Position numbers and translations under genes: made by a program. Below, in pieces: positions 16,721-25,881 of a DNA stretch of 64,000 bases. A model generated the notes under the pieces. That model saw only the letters and a program-made list of their open reading frames with translations. It was not told the DNA's origin and did not search any database. Position 1 is the first letter of the stretch. Each line of letters opens with the position of its first letter. Source of the DNA: a bacterium (GTDB lineage: Bacteria; Bacillota; Bacilli; Lactobacillales; Streptococcaceae); assembly GCA_905221235.1 (NCBI GenBank), contig CAJNCJ010000007.1:37952-101951 (forward strand). Reading direction: 5' to 3'.

Positions 16721-16731
16721 CCTGTTTCTTA

Positions 16732-17586
16732 TTACCAAACTGGTTGATCCAAACCGTCTGATGTTTCTTCGATAACTTTTTTCACGTCATCTGTGTGGTA
16801 AGCTGCGATCACTTTCTTGATAGCATCAGCTTTTGGTGATGTTTCCCAATCTTTTTTCGCAACGATGATGTTGTACCATTGTTTTGAATTTTCATCAGCT
16901 TGTTCTTTGAAAAGTGCTTTCTTGTAGTCCAATTTTGCTTCTGTAACGAAGGTATTGTTTACAACGGCAGCGTCAACTGATGACAATGAACGAGCTGTTT
17001 GGCTAGCGTCCAATTCAGTGATTTTCAAGTTCTTTGGATTTTCTTTGATGTTAGCAACTGTTGCAAGAGCAGTTCCTGAAACATCCAATTTAATCAAGCC
17101 AGCTGATTGAAGCAAGTAAAGCGCACGGCTTTCGTTTGTAGCATCGTTCGGTACAGCGATTTCTCCGTTTGCTGGGATGTCTTCTACTTTAGTGTACTTG
17201 TTGTCACTTCCATTCAAACCTGAGTAAAGGCGAATTGGAGAGATGTAAGTATCTGCAATCGCTACAAGGTCTTTTCCGTTTTCTTTGTTCCAGTTGTTCA
17301 AGAAGTTGTAGTGTTGGAAAGCGTTCAAGTCTACTTCGCCATCAGCAGTTGCCTTGTTTGGTTGTGAGTAGTCTGTGAACTCTGTAAATTCCAAGGTGAT
17401 ACCGTCTTTTTTAACCAATTCTTGGATTTTGTCCCAACGTTTTTCTTCAGAACCGCTACGGTTAACAGTTGCGATTTTGATAGTTGTTGCATTGTCTGCT
17501 TTCTTTTCTGAGTTTCCGCAAGCTGCAAGAGCTAAACCTGCGACTGTAGCAAGGACTGCTACACCAAGCCATTTTTTAATTTTCAT
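16732..17586 (-). CDS. metQ: MetQ-type methionine-binding lipoprotein
   Basis: 284 aa with a lipoprotein signal (basic start, hydrophobic core, lipobox LAAC with Cys at ~23). The mature part is the NlpA/MetQ substrate-binding fold (KIATVNRSGSEEKRWD..., VDLNAFQHYNFL, VPNDATNESRAL). It delivers methionine to MetNI. First gene of the operon, controlled by the MET box and promoter just upstream. Confidence 0.93.
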   Translation of the reverse strand: MKIKKWLGVAVLATVAGLALAACGNSEKKADNATTIKIATVNRSGSEEKRWDKIQELVKKDGITLEFTEFTDYSQPNKATADGEVDLNAFQHYNFLNNWNKENGKDLVAIADTYISPIRLYSGLNGSDNKYTKVEDIPANGEIAVPNDATNESRALYLLQSAGLIKLDVSGTALATVANIKENPKNLKITELDASQTARSLSSVDAAVVNNTFVTEAKLDYKKALFKEQADENSKQWYNIIVAKKDWETSPKADAIKKVIAAYHTDDVKKVIEETSDGLDQPVW

Positions 17587-17617
17587 GATTCTTTCTCCTT
17601 AAAAATAATACCGTACT

Positions 17618-17646
17618 AGTATCTCACAATTTGTTTGATTTCACAA
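17618..17646 (-). promoter_or_regulatory. metQ promoter
   Basis: Minus strand TTGTGA (17646-17641), 17-bp spacer, GATACT (17623-17618). Confidence 0.55.
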
Positions 17647-17667
17647 ATTGTTATTAGATAGCCAGAT

Positions 17668-17686
17668 ATATAGTTTAAAACTATAT
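17668..17686 (-). promoter_or_regulatory. MET box (MtaR/MetR operator)
   Basis: A perfect palindrome ATATAGTTTAAAACTATAT. Its 17-bp core equals the streptococcal MET-box consensus TATAGTTTnAAACTATA described for the LysR-type regulator MtaR/MetR. It lies about 22 bp upstream of the -35, a normal activator position, and ties the metQ operon to methionine limitation. Confidence 0.8.
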
Positions 17687-17739
17687 CCCTAAAAACTGAG
17701 AAATCATCCACCTTATGCAGAATGGATGACTTCAAGAAA

Positions 17740-18603
<864 letters not shown>

Positions 18604-18673
18604 TTAACAGAAAAAGTCCATTTGCGCCATTATATGATATCTATCTCTGTGATAGGTTTTCTTTATGGCTGAT

Positions 18674-18997
18674 TTAAAAGACCAAACGCAAGACTGCAAT
18701 CAATACCACCCCAAAGAGAACTGTTCCGACTAGATTGCGGTAACGAAAGGCCACCCAAGCTGTTGGAAAAACTGCTAAGAAGTCCAGCCATTTAATTTGA
18801 GGAAGACTACCAACCTTGCCTGTCACTACGCTTGAAAGAATCAAGGCAAAGATAATAGAAACGGGCAAGAATTTCAAAAAACGCTCAACGATAGCAGGCA
18901 AGCCCTTATACTTGACCAAGATGAAGGGAATCATACGGGGAATCCACGTCACCAAGCCAGAGAAAATAACTGCTAATAAAAGATACTTACTGACCAT
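18674..18997 (-). CDS. azlD: AzlD-type branched-chain amino acid export subunit
   Basis: 107 aa, three to four transmembrane helices, AzlD family. It forms the small partner of AzlC in branched-chain amino acid efflux. It overlaps azlC by 11 bp. Confidence 0.85.
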   Translation of the reverse strand: MVSKYLLLAVIFSGLVTWIPRMIPFILVKYKGLPAIVERFLKFLPVSIIFALILSSVVTGKVGSLPQIKWLDFLAVFPTAWVAFRYRNLVGTVLFGVVLIAVLRLVF

Positions 18998-19682
18998 CTA
19001 AAACCACCCCCATGCTACAACCAAGTAGCGTCGCAAACAGAACAGCTAGCGACTGAGACACCACTGTCAAGAGTAAAAAGAAGGACACCGCAACAACCGC
19101 TAGGATAATAAGCAAATTGCGGACAGGAATTCGTCTTTGCATAATCTGGAATTGTGAAGCAAAAATTCCGATGAACATCCCAACAAGGGCAAAGTCTAAA
19201 CCAAAGATTTCTGGATTTGGCAGCAGGCCACCCAGAGCCGTTCCAACCACTGTTCCCACAAACCAAGCCACATAGCTGTTGAGATTGTTTCCGTGCATCC
19301 ACATAGGATTGACCTTGTCTGTATGGGCCAATTCGCCCATCAAAACGCCATAGGTCTCATCTGTCAAGAGACTAGACATACCAATATTTTGCCAGAGACT
19401 GGTATGACGGAAATAGGTTGACGCATGTAAGCTCAGCAAAAAGAGACGCAAATTGATCAGAAAAACCGTCATGGCAATAGCTGCCACAGGCGCTTGAACC
19501 GCAATCAATGCCAGCATAGCAAACTGGGCGCTCCCAGCATAAACAAAGAGGCTCATCAAGCCCATCTCCACAGGTGTCACATAAGGCGCACCAATAATTC
19601 CACAGGCCAGTCCAATACTGATATAACCAAGGGCCGTTGGCATGGCTGCCTGCGCCCCCTCCCAAAATCCTTTTTCTTTCAT
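18987..19682 (-). CDS. azlC: AzlC-type branched-chain amino acid exporter
   Basis: 231-aa membrane protein of the AzlC/YgaZ family: GAQAAMPTALGYISIGLACG near the start, FVYAGSAQFAMLAL and LLTDETYGVL are family hallmarks. Works with AzlD to export leucine/isoleucine/valine or analogues. The start at 19682 follows GAGGAG; an ATG 12 bp upstream precedes that site and is rejected. A -10 TATAAT on the minus strand at 19747-19742 is the likely promoter. Confidence 0.88.
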   Translation of the reverse strand: MKEKGFWEGAQAAMPTALGYISIGLACGIIGAPYVTPVEMGLMSLFVYAGSAQFAMLALIAVQAPVAAIAMTVFLINLRLFLLSLHASTYFRHTSLWQNIGMSSLLTDETYGVLMGELAHTDKVNPMWMHGNNLNSYVAWFVGTVVGTALGGLLPNPEIFGLDFALVGMFIGIFASQFQIMQRRIPVRNLLIILAVVAVSFFLLLTVVSQSLAVLFATLLGCSMGVVLDGQ

Positions 19683-19840
19683 ATTTCTCCTCATATTGTC
19701 TTAATAAATGGGCTGAAAAGGCTCCAGCCATAGCATGGACTATTATAACACATTCAAGAAAGAGAAAAAAGTCTGTTGATTTTGACCATCATAAAAAGAC
19801 TGGCAATTCAGTCTCAAACACATATTATATAAATTCTCCG

Positions 19841-19939
19841 CTAAACACTTTCACGGATATTCAGGAGCATGAAAAAGGCGACTAGAAGAAATAGCAATAA
19901 AACAAAGCTAGTAGCAATAGTTACTAAAACTAAGATCAT
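19841..19939 (-). CDS. possible small hydrophobic peptide
   Basis: The 381-bp gap 19683-20063 otherwise holds only the azlC promoter. On the minus strand an ATG frame encodes 32 residues, almost entirely one transmembrane helix (LVTIATSFVLLLFLLVAFF) ending in NIRESV; a TTG start at 19978 would add a second hydrophobic stretch. There is no clear Shine-Dalgarno sequence for either start. It may be a real small membrane protein or the tail of a decayed gene. Confidence 0.3.
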   Translation of the reverse strand: MILVLVTIATSFVLLLFLLVAFFMLLNIRESV

Positions 19940-20063
19940 TTTTATGAAAAGGATACCTAAAAATGCGATTACAAACAAATATAAGAGTATTCAGCAAGGA
20001 AATAAACTAGATGGGTAGAATACCTAGGAACACTCTTCCTAAAATATTACTAAGCAAATGAAA

Positions 20064-20729
20064 TTACAGCAACGGTAAAATTTGACCAATACCATTGTAG
20101 ACTATATGCAGTCCAATAGGCCAATAAATTGACTTTGTCATTCTAAATAAGACTGCAAATATAAGACCTCCACCCATATAGAAGACAAAGTCTGTCAAGA
20201 CCCAACCATGACTACTAATGTGCAAGATTCCAAATAATATAGCTGATCCGAGTACATCCAGTCCCCATTTCTTCCCTTTTTCCAGAGCAGTCATCACTAA
20301 TCCACGATAAATCATGTCTTCAAAAATGGGACCTGCAATCACAGGATAAAAAAAATACATCAAAAATGCCGTAGCTCCTGTAAAAGTAGGAGCAGCATGC
20401 TGATAAGAAATTTCATTTCGAGTAGGTGGGAAAAGAAAAAAGGTGACGAAATTCCAAACAACAAAAGTAAGCAGAGCTAGGAAGGAATAGAAAAGATAGG
20501 ATCTTTTAAACTTTCTACTCTTGATTTTCTGCCATTTTCCTGACTTAACCATAGCAAAAAAAGCAATAAAAACGACAAGAAAATGCAACATCATATCCGA
20601 CAGATAATAGCCAAAGTCAGATAGACCAGTAACAAGATCGCTATGTAAAAGCAAACGAATGAAGAACTGGTCAGCAATGATAAGCATAGCAACTACAATA
20701 AAATAGTATTTAGAAATTATCTTTCTCAT
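20064..20729 (-). CDS. CPBP family intramembrane metalloprotease (Abi/CAAX)
   Basis: 221 aa, six to seven transmembrane helices. Active-site motifs of the CPBP (CAAX protease and bacteriocin-processing) family are present: FEDMIYRG (motif 1 EExxxR with Asp in place of the second Glu), FGILHISSH (motif 2 His) and a C-terminal HIVYNGIG. In streptococcal peptide loci such proteins serve in peptide maturation or immunity. Last gene of the VP1-type operon; 11 bp after the first CPBP gene. Confidence 0.85.
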   Translation of the reverse strand: MRKIISKYYFIVVAMLIIADQFFIRLLLHSDLVTGLSDFGYYLSDMMLHFLVVFIAFFAMVKSGKWQKIKSRKFKRSYLFYSFLALLTFVVWNFVTFFLFPPTRNEISYQHAAPTFTGATAFLMYFFYPVIAGPIFEDMIYRGLVMTALEKGKKWGLDVLGSAILFGILHISSHGWVLTDFVFYMGGGLIFAVLFRMTKSIYWPIGLHIVYNGIGQILPLL

Positions 20730-20740
20730 ATTTCATCTTT

Positions 20741-21415
20741 CTAATATCCAAACACCAATAAGCTCACAATAATTAAAAAGGTATTCCACAAGATGTGAAG
20801 TGCCATTGACCAATAAATTGAACGTGTATAACGAAAGAGAATACAGAGTAGCAGACCTGCTCCTGCATAAACGATGAAGTCTGTTAACACCCATCCATAT
20901 TGTAAAACATGGATGAGACTAAAGAGTGCGGAAGAAATAATGGCATCAATATAGTATTTTTTAAATTTAGATAGGGCTGTCATCAGAAGGCCACGGAAAA
21001 CTAACTCCTCAACTATCGGAGCAATAAGACTGCCATAGAGAATACGTGTCACAAAATAACTAATTCCCGTCAAATTGGCTACGACTTCTTTTATAGCACT
21101 ACTATTTTGTGTGCTGGGAAAGATCCTAGTCGTTATATTTACCCACAAAAACATCAATATAAAGGAAAGAAAGAAGATACCCAGATAGGACCAACGAAAC
21201 TGAAATCGACCGTAATCTTTCCAACGTTGACTCTTAACAAGAAGCACAGTACTAGCAATTCCTTCAATTACTATCAATAAAATTTGAATCCCATAAAATC
21301 CAAAATCTGATAATTGATCCATAAACTCTAATCTCACTACTAAACTAAAAATCAAGTAATAAGACATAAGTACCAAAATGGTTCCTAGGTAAAATTTCGT
21401 TTCTCCCCTTTTCAT
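20741..21415 (-). CDS. CPBP family intramembrane metalloprotease
   Basis: 224 aa, homologous to the downstream gene. Motifs VEELVFRGL (EExxxR complete), FSLIHVLQYG and HILWNTF. It lies 18 bp after the double-glycine peptide gene in the same Rgg-controlled unit, so processing, export or immunity linked to that peptide is the likely role. Confidence 0.85.
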   Translation of the reverse strand: MKRGETKFYLGTILVLMSYYLIFSLVVRLEFMDQLSDFGFYGIQILLIVIEGIASTVLLVKSQRWKDYGRFQFRWSYLGIFFLSFILMFLWVNITTRIFPSTQNSSAIKEVVANLTGISYFVTRILYGSLIAPIVEELVFRGLLMTALSKFKKYYIDAIISSALFSLIHVLQYGWVLTDFIVYAGAGLLLCILFRYTRSIYWSMALHILWNTFLIIVSLLVFGY

Positions 21416-21433
21416 AGTTTCTTCTCCTAAATA

Positions 21434-21655
21434 TTAGTTACGGCGTTTTCCAAACAGTCCTTCAATCAGCCCATTAGTCCAATCAAATGCCCCATAAGGT
21501 CTGGGACTAATACCTCTACCTCCCCAAGCAGGCAAAGCACTACCACCACAACCAATATTTTCACCCACGCAAACCGAAGTGATATTTCCTCCTCTAACAT
21601 CTTGCAACTCAGCTTCTGTCAATTCCATCGTTTCTGCAAATTGTAAATTTAACAT
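21434..21655 (-). CDS. double-glycine leader peptide, VP1-type
   Basis: 73 aa. Leader ends MELTEAELQDVRGG, a standard double-glycine site cut by a C39-peptidase ABC exporter. The ~48-residue mature part begins NITSVCVGENIGCGGSALP and contains two Cys, several Gly and Trp. Position (Rgg/SHP - peptide - two CPBP proteins) matches the pneumococcal vp1 locus next to rgg144. AGGAG precedes the ATG. Controlled by the Rgg operator/promoter just upstream. Confidence 0.8.
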   Translation of the reverse strand: MLNLQFAETMELTEAELQDVRGGNITSVCVGENIGCGGSALPAWGGRGISPRPYGAFDWTNGLIEGLFGKRRN

Positions 21656-21733
21656 CTTTTACACTCCTTCAATTATCTTCATTTGTAAACCACTTCTGCG
21701 ACCTAGGATTAGCTTCAAGTGCTTTACAAGGAC

Positions 21734-21771
21734 AGTATAACACAGAAATTGGCTTATTTTAGAAAATCGCA
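21734..21771 (-). promoter_or_regulatory. vp1-type operon promoter with Rgg half-site
   Basis: Minus strand, reading inward: TGCGATTTT (21771-21763), immediately the -35 position (21762-21757, no consensus), 17 bp, then -10 TATACT (21739-21734). The layout is the exact mirror of the shp promoter at 21806-21843. Confidence 0.7.
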
Positions 21772-21805
21772 TATTTGATATTTTTTCTTATAGAAATTTC
21801 AGATT

Positions 21806-21843
21806 TGCGATTTTAGTAGATTTGATTATTTCACTGGTATAAT
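21806..21843 (+). promoter_or_regulatory. shp promoter with Rgg half-site
   Basis: TGCGATTTT (21806-21814), -35 position AGTAGA (21815-21820, no consensus), 17 bp, -10 TATAAT (21838-21843). Same element and same spacing as on the opposite strand, so both promoters are expected to respond to the same Rgg-pheromone complex. Confidence 0.7.
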
Positions 21844-21874
21844 AAAGTTATTACTAATGAGGAGTGGAGAAACT

Positions 21875-21952
21875 ATGAAAAAACAAATTTTAACATTATT
21901 GACAATCGTTGCTGAGATTATTATCATTTTCCCGTTTCTAACTAATCGATAA
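21875..21952 (+). CDS. SHP pheromone precursor
   Basis: 25 aa: a basic start MKKQILTLL, a hydrophobic core and the C-terminus EIIIIFPFLTNR. This is the pattern of short hydrophobic peptides, which are exported, trimmed to the C-terminal part (usually from a Glu or Asp), re-imported by the oligopeptide transporter and bound by Rgg. GAGGAGTGGAG precedes the ATG. Its stop overlaps the 3' end of the convergent rgg gene by 11 bp, a layout known for one class of rgg/shp pairs. Confidence 0.88.
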   Translation: MKKQILTLLTIVAEIIIIFPFLTNR

Positions 21953-22805
21953 GTTCTTTGTATTGCTGAAAACGCAAGTCGAAGAGGGCTATCAATTGTG
22001 GATTTTCTAATACTTGCAGAGATTGGATAAAGTGTTCAATCTCTTTTTGATTGTTTCCTTTGGTTTGAAGGAAAATACTCATTTTCTTTAAAAATTGCCA
22101 CAACACTTTTTCAAAAACATCATACGGACGGAGCATACTCTCCAACTCGGCTTCAAAGATTGGGATGTAAGAGAAAAGTTTGCGCTCCATGAGCTCTGAT
22201 ATAATATTCAGAAAGCCACTTTTCATATACAGTCTATTATGTACCAACTCTTTAAATTCCTTGGATTTTTCAAGTAAAGAGGTTGATAAAAATATCAAAT
22301 CTTGATTACTCAAGAAAGGCATGGTATTACAGAATATATAGAGTTCAAACCAGGTCCAAGACTCGATAGCATAGAGATAGGTGGTTAAAAACTCGCTATC
22401 CTCCTCTGCTAGCGGATAGCTTTTATCTAAGGAATGGATAGCATCTTTGATTACAATAGCATTCAAACGACGATAGGTCTCTGCCATCTGTTCTTGCTCG
22501 ACTTCCTCCAACAGTTGCTCTAAGCCAGCAATATCTTGATGGGCAAAGCGATCCACAACCTTTCTACCAATCTGCATATGTGGAGATTCTTGATAGTTGT
22601 TGAGCTTGTGCCCAAACTCATCGAAGGTCACATTGATTCCTTGGATGGCTAAGATCAGCTTATCCGCAGACAGCATAGACTGCCCTAGTTCAAACTTGGA
22701 CAACTGAGAGGCTGTTAGACCAGCACAAGCCACATCTGACTGCTTGAGCTTTCTCGCCAAGCGCAATTCCTTGTAAAATTCTCCCAATTCCATTCTCTCA
22801 ATCAT
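21942..22805 (-). CDS. Rgg-family pheromone-responsive regulator (Rgg144-like)
   Basis: 287 aa: XRE helix-turn-helix (about 6-65; FYKELRLARKLKQSDVA, ASQLSKFELGQS) and a C-terminal helical repeat domain for SHP binding. The start at 22805 has AGGAGG at 7 bp. It is convergent with the SHP gene and its targets are the SHP and VP1-type promoters nearby. Confidence 0.9.
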   Translation of the reverse strand: MIERMELGEFYKELRLARKLKQSDVACAGLTASQLSKFELGQSMLSADKLILAIQGINVTFDEFGHKLNNYQESPHMQIGRKVVDRFAHQDIAGLEQLLEEVEQEQMAETYRRLNAIVIKDAIHSLDKSYPLAEEDSEFLTTYLYAIESWTWFELYIFCNTMPFLSNQDLIFLSTSLLEKSKEFKELVHNRLYMKSGFLNIISELMERKLFSYIPIFEAELESMLRPYDVFEKVLWQFLKKMSIFLQTKGNNQKEIEHFIQSLQVLENPQLIALFDLRFQQYKELID

Positions 22806-22881
22806 CTCACCACCTCCTAATTTTTATGTATTATATCATTATTTACACTAATTTGTCAAAATATTCTGACATCTAAGAGAG

Positions 22882-22906
22882 CAAAAAAGCCAGCCTCAAG
22901 CTGACT
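22882..22906 (-). terminator. terminator after tsaD
   Basis: Minus transcript AGTCAGC (22906-22900), loop, GCTGGCT (22894-22888), then TTTTT. Confidence 0.75.
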
Positions 22907-22908
22907 CC

Positions 22909-23919
22909 TTATTCTATGGTATCAAAAGCGAGGCTTGGTTTGGCATTGAGGTCCAAACCTGCAAAGTTTTCTTTGTTCCACTCGCTAACGCTGGCATAGG
23001 CAATCATACCTGCATTGTCTCCGCAGAGGCGTAGGGGTGGGATGATGACCTTAACATCTGTGATTTCGGCTGCTAGGCGTTCTCTAAGTCCTTTATTAGC
23101 TGCCACGCCACCTGCCACGACCAGAGTTTTTACAGGATATTTCTTCAAGGCTTTCTTAGTTTTTGCCATGAGAATATCCAGTACAGCTGCTTGGAAGGAA
23201 GCACACAAGTCCTCTGTTGACAAGCTCTCTCCCTTTTGCTCGGCATTGTGGTGAAGATTAATAAAGGCAGATTTCAAACCTGAGAATGAAAACTCCAGAT
23301 TATCTTCCTTAATCATGGCACGGGGGAAATCATAAATATCCTGTCCCTGATGAGCTAGCTCGTCAATCTCACGACCGGCAGGATAGGTCAAGCCCATGAC
23401 ACGGCCAACCTTATCATAAGCCTCACCAACCGCGTCATCTCGCGTTTCCCCAACAATCTTGTGGTCACCAGCCTCCGAAACATAAACCAACTCTGTGTGT
23501 CCACCACTGACTAAAAGGGCTAGCAAGGGAAACTCCAAAGGCTCCACACTCTGAGCGGCCATGAGGTGGCCAGCCATGTGGTTAACGGGAATCAGTGGAA
23601 GTCTATGTGCCCAAGCAAAGGCCTTAGCAGCTGATAAACCAACTAGTAAAGCTCCAACCAAGCCCGGTCCATAGGTAACCGCAACAGCTGTCACATCATC
23701 TTCGGTAATCCCTGCTTCTGCCAGAGCCTCCTCAATACAGGCTGTAATGACCTCAACATGGTGACGACTGGCTACTTCGGGCACTACGCCCCCAAAACGT
23801 TTGTGACTCTCAATTTGACTAGCAATGACATTGGACAAGAGCTCATCGTCGTTTTTCAAGACGGCGACACTGGTCTCGTCACAGGATGTCTCAAATGCTA
23901 AAATATATCTATCCTTCAT
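22909..23919 (-). CDS. tsaD: tRNA N6-adenosine threonylcarbamoyltransferase
   Basis: 336 aa. Kae1/TsaD enzyme of t6A37 tRNA modification. Metal-binding HMAGH near residue 111-115, [10 protein letters not shown] near 135, and the ASKHA nucleotide-site segments [14 protein letters not shown] and [10 protein letters not shown]. Works with TsaB, TsaC/YrdC and TsaE. Overlaps rimI by 11 bp in a tsaB-rimI-tsaD operon. Confidence 0.96.
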   Translation of the reverse strand: MKDRYILAFETSCDETSVAVLKNDDELLSNVIASQIESHKRFGGVVPEVASRHHVEVITACIEEALAEAGITEDDVTAVAVTYGPGLVGALLVGLSAAKAFAWAHRLPLIPVNHMAGHLMAAQSVEPLEFPLLALLVSGGHTELVYVSEAGDHKIVGETRDDAVGEAYDKVGRVMGLTYPAGREIDELAHQGQDIYDFPRAMIKEDNLEFSFSGLKSAFINLHHNAEQKGESLSTEDLCASFQAAVLDILMAKTKKALKKYPVKTLVVAGGVAANKGLRERLAAEITDVKVIIPPLRLCGDNAGMIAYASVSEWNKENFAGLDLNAKPSLAFDTIE

Positions 23920-24346
23920 CTATTTCTCTCTTCATGATAATGGCGTCCTCGACTGGATCATGGTAGTAGGCCTTTCGCTCAGCGATGACTGCCATCTTTT
24001 CTTTCTTGTAAAATGCTTGCGCTCGTTGATTTGACTTTCTGACTTCTAGGAAAATCTCCTTGTCTGTCGGCAGTGTCGCAAACAAGGCAGAGGCTAGCCC
24101 CTGACCTTGATAGGCTTTTTTGACAGCGATTTGCAGGACTTCTGCTTCAAAAAGATTCTCCTGCACAGCTAGAAAGCCAATCACTTCTTCCCCATCATAA
24201 GCCAGAGCATACCAAGTCTGGTCTTGGGACAGGTCTGCTTGGATTTGTTCCAGCGTCCAAGGGCTAACCGAGTAAACAGCTGCCATGACAGCGTAGATGG
24301 CTTGAGCCAAGTCAGGCTGTCCTTGGATTCGTTTGATTTCTATCAT
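23909..24346 (-). CDS. rimI: RimI-type ribosomal protein N-acetyltransferase
   Basis: 145-aa GNAT acetyltransferase. Acetyl-CoA motif [21 protein letters not shown] (about 72-91) and [17 protein letters not shown] are typical for RimI, which acetylates the N-terminus of ribosomal protein S18 and is often encoded with tsaB/tsaD. 4-bp overlap with tsaB. Confidence 0.9.
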   Translation of the reverse strand: MIEIKRIQGQPDLAQAIYAVMAAVYSVSPWTLEQIQADLSQDQTWYALAYDGEEVIGFLAVQENLFEAEVLQIAVKKAYQGQGLASALFATLPTDKEIFLEVRKSNQRAQAFYKKEKMAVIAERKAYYHDPVEDAIIMKREIDEG

Positions 24347-25026
24347 AGGCGTTTGATGTAAGATGCGCCAGACTCGGTATGGTTCTTGAGCCAGTTTTCC
24401 TCAGCCTCGACACGCTTGAGGTAGTTAGGCACAAAATCATGCAAGGAGTCTGCTTCCTTGTCCCAGACCAAAAGAGCTAGATTGGCTGCATTAGGCAAGG
24501 TTTCTTTGAAATTAGTCCTTGGCAAGTGTTCTTGAATCTGCTCAACAAAGGGGCCAACTTCTCCGACAAAGGTTACCTGACTAGCACCCTTGATTAGCTC
24601 GATGACTCGCTCAAAGGGCAGGTGTGCTTCTGGCATGACAGGTTTGGCATTTTCATAAAATCCTGCATAAACATTGTTACGACGCGCATCCATCAAAGGA
24701 ACGAACAGACCTTCTTGTTGGTATGGCACCAGAGCCAAAAGGCTAGACATACCAACCAACTCAATGTTCAGGGTATGAGCCAAGGTCTTGGCAGTTGCCA
24801 CCGCAATTCGCAAGCCTGTATAGCTACCTGGTCCTGCCGCCACCACGATTCGATCCAAATCCTTGGGTGTCCAATCCAAACTTGCCATCAAAAAATCGAT
24901 GGCAGGCATGAGGGTAATACTGTGATTTTTCTTGATATTAATCGTCGTCTCGGCAAGAATCTGCTTGTCCTCTAAAATAGCGAGAGAAAGAGCCTTGCTA
25001 GACGTATCAAAAGCTAATACTTTCAT
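24343..25026 (-). CDS. tsaB: t6A biosynthesis protein TsaB
   Basis: 227 aa. ASKHA-fold non-catalytic partner of TsaD: MKVLAFDTSSKALSLAI, a conserved VAAGPGSYTGLRIAVATAK segment near 63-81. Head of the t6A operon. A minus-strand TATAAT (25062-25057) lies upstream with a poor -35. Confidence 0.94.
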   Translation of the reverse strand: MKVLAFDTSSKALSLAILEDKQILAETTINIKKNHSITLMPAIDFLMASLDWTPKDLDRIVVAAGPGSYTGLRIAVATAKTLAHTLNIELVGMSSLLALVPYQQEGLFVPLMDARRNNVYAGFYENAKPVMPEAHLPFERVIELIKGASQVTFVGEVGPFVEQIQEHLPRTNFKETLPNAANLALLVWDKEADSLHDFVPNYLKRVEAEENWLKNHTESGASYIKRL

Positions 25027-25176
25027 AACACATTCCTATCTTTTTGTCTGCTTACTATTATACTACAAAAGCTGGCACATGGGAATTTTCTTTATCCCCA
25101 AACAAAAAAGCCTATACTTAGCTAAAAAATAATTTGCAAATAAAATTCAAAAAAATGCTCACTTTTCCTTTTCTTT

Positions 25177-25184
25177 TCCGAATA
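25177..25184 (+). promoter_or_regulatory. cin-box-like competence promoter of cibABC
   Basis: TCCGAATA matches the late-competence (ComX/SigX) box TACGAATA at 7 of 8 positions and lies 33 bp upstream of cibA, the normal spacing. No sigma-A promoter is obvious. Confidence 0.6.
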
Positions 25185-25217
25185 TAAAAGTGAACAAGAA
25201 AAAAGGAGGAAAGTTCA

Positions 25218-25403
25218 ATGACAAATTTTGATGTTCTTGACAATCAATTTTTATCCTTATCTGAAAATGAATTATCAGATATTGATGGCGGTCTCGCTCC
25301 CTTGGTTATCTTTGGAGTAGCAGTATCTTGGAAAGCTATTGCAGGTGGAACAGCACTTATAGGTTCTGGTTTGGCAGCTGGTTATTTTTTAGGAGGAGAT
25401 TAA
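25218..25403 (+). CDS. cibA: competence-induced bacteriocin A precursor
   Basis: 61 aa. Double-glycine leader ending LSENELSDIDGG, mature peptide LAPLVIFGVAVSWKAIAGGT... of 35 residues, hydrophobic with Gly-rich spacing, as in two-peptide bacteriocins. In pneumococcus CibA and CibB kill non-competent siblings (fratricide) and CibC gives immunity. Synteny between the tsaB operon and rnjA, plus the cin box, supports the name. RBS AAAAGGAGG. Confidence 0.85.
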   Translation: MTNFDVLDNQFLSLSENELSDIDGGLAPLVIFGVAVSWKAIAGGTALIGSGLAAGYFLGGD

Positions 25404-25404
25404 T

Positions 25405-25557
25405 ATGATGAAAGATTTGAACAACTATTGTGAAATTTCTAATAAGGAATTGCAAGAAATAAAGGGTGGCTTTGGTGTAGGTGTTGGTATCGCTTTATTT
25501 ATGGCAGGTTATACCATTGGAAAAGACCTTCGTAAAAAGTTTGGTAAGTCATGCTAG
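25405..25557 (+). CDS. cibB: competence-induced bacteriocin B precursor
   Basis: 50 aa (start 25405, or 25408 at the second ATG). Leader ISNKELQEIKGG, mature FGVGVGIALFMAGYTIGKDL and a basic tail RKKFGKSC. GxxxG spacing fits the second peptide of a two-peptide bacteriocin. It starts 1 bp after cibA with AGGAGG inside the cibA 3' end, and its stop overlaps the cibC start. Confidence 0.82.
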   Translation: MMKDLNNYCEISNKELQEIKGGFGVGVGIALFMAGYTIGKDLRKKFGKSC

Positions 25558-25727
25558 ATAAAAAACACATTTTTAAAAGGATAAATTTTATTATCTTTAT
25601 CTCTTATAGTTTGCTCAGTATTCTCAATGATTTAAACATTACTACTATCCCTTTACCAATCGATTTATCTGTTTGTATTGTTTTGTTTTTAGTCTTCAAC
25701 TCTATTTTTGAGCAGAAGAATCATTAA
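25551..25727 (+). CDS. cibC: CibC-type bacteriocin immunity protein
   Basis: 58 aa with two hydrophobic helices (about 11-26 and 38-52). Its ATG overlaps the cibB stop (ATGCTAG). Small membrane immunity proteins of this size follow two-peptide bacteriocin genes; position fits cibC of pneumococcus. Confidence 0.75.
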   Translation: MLDKKHIFKRINFIIFISYSLLSILNDLNITTIPLPIDLSVCIVLFLVFNSIFEQKNH

Positions 25728-25786
25728 TATAAAACTAATAAGCTCTGAAAATTCCATTGTCATGTCATTTTAGAAAAATGCAAAGA

Positions 25787-25820
25787 CCACCTCATCTTGA
25801 TAGATGGGGTGGAATTTTTC
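25787..25820 (+). terminator. terminator after cibABC
   Basis: CCACCTCATCT (25787-25797), TGAT loop, AGATGGGGTGG (25802-25812), then ATTTTT. Confidence 0.8.
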
Positions 25821-25881
25821 GTATCGTAAATCTACTATCTACATATCCCCAAACAAAAATGCCCCAGCATGAGCAGGGCAT

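Noticed and set aside
17587..17739. Riboswitch (SAM/S-box or T-box) in front of metQ
   Set aside because: No conserved riboswitch helices or T-box sequence seen; the MET-box palindrome explains regulation.
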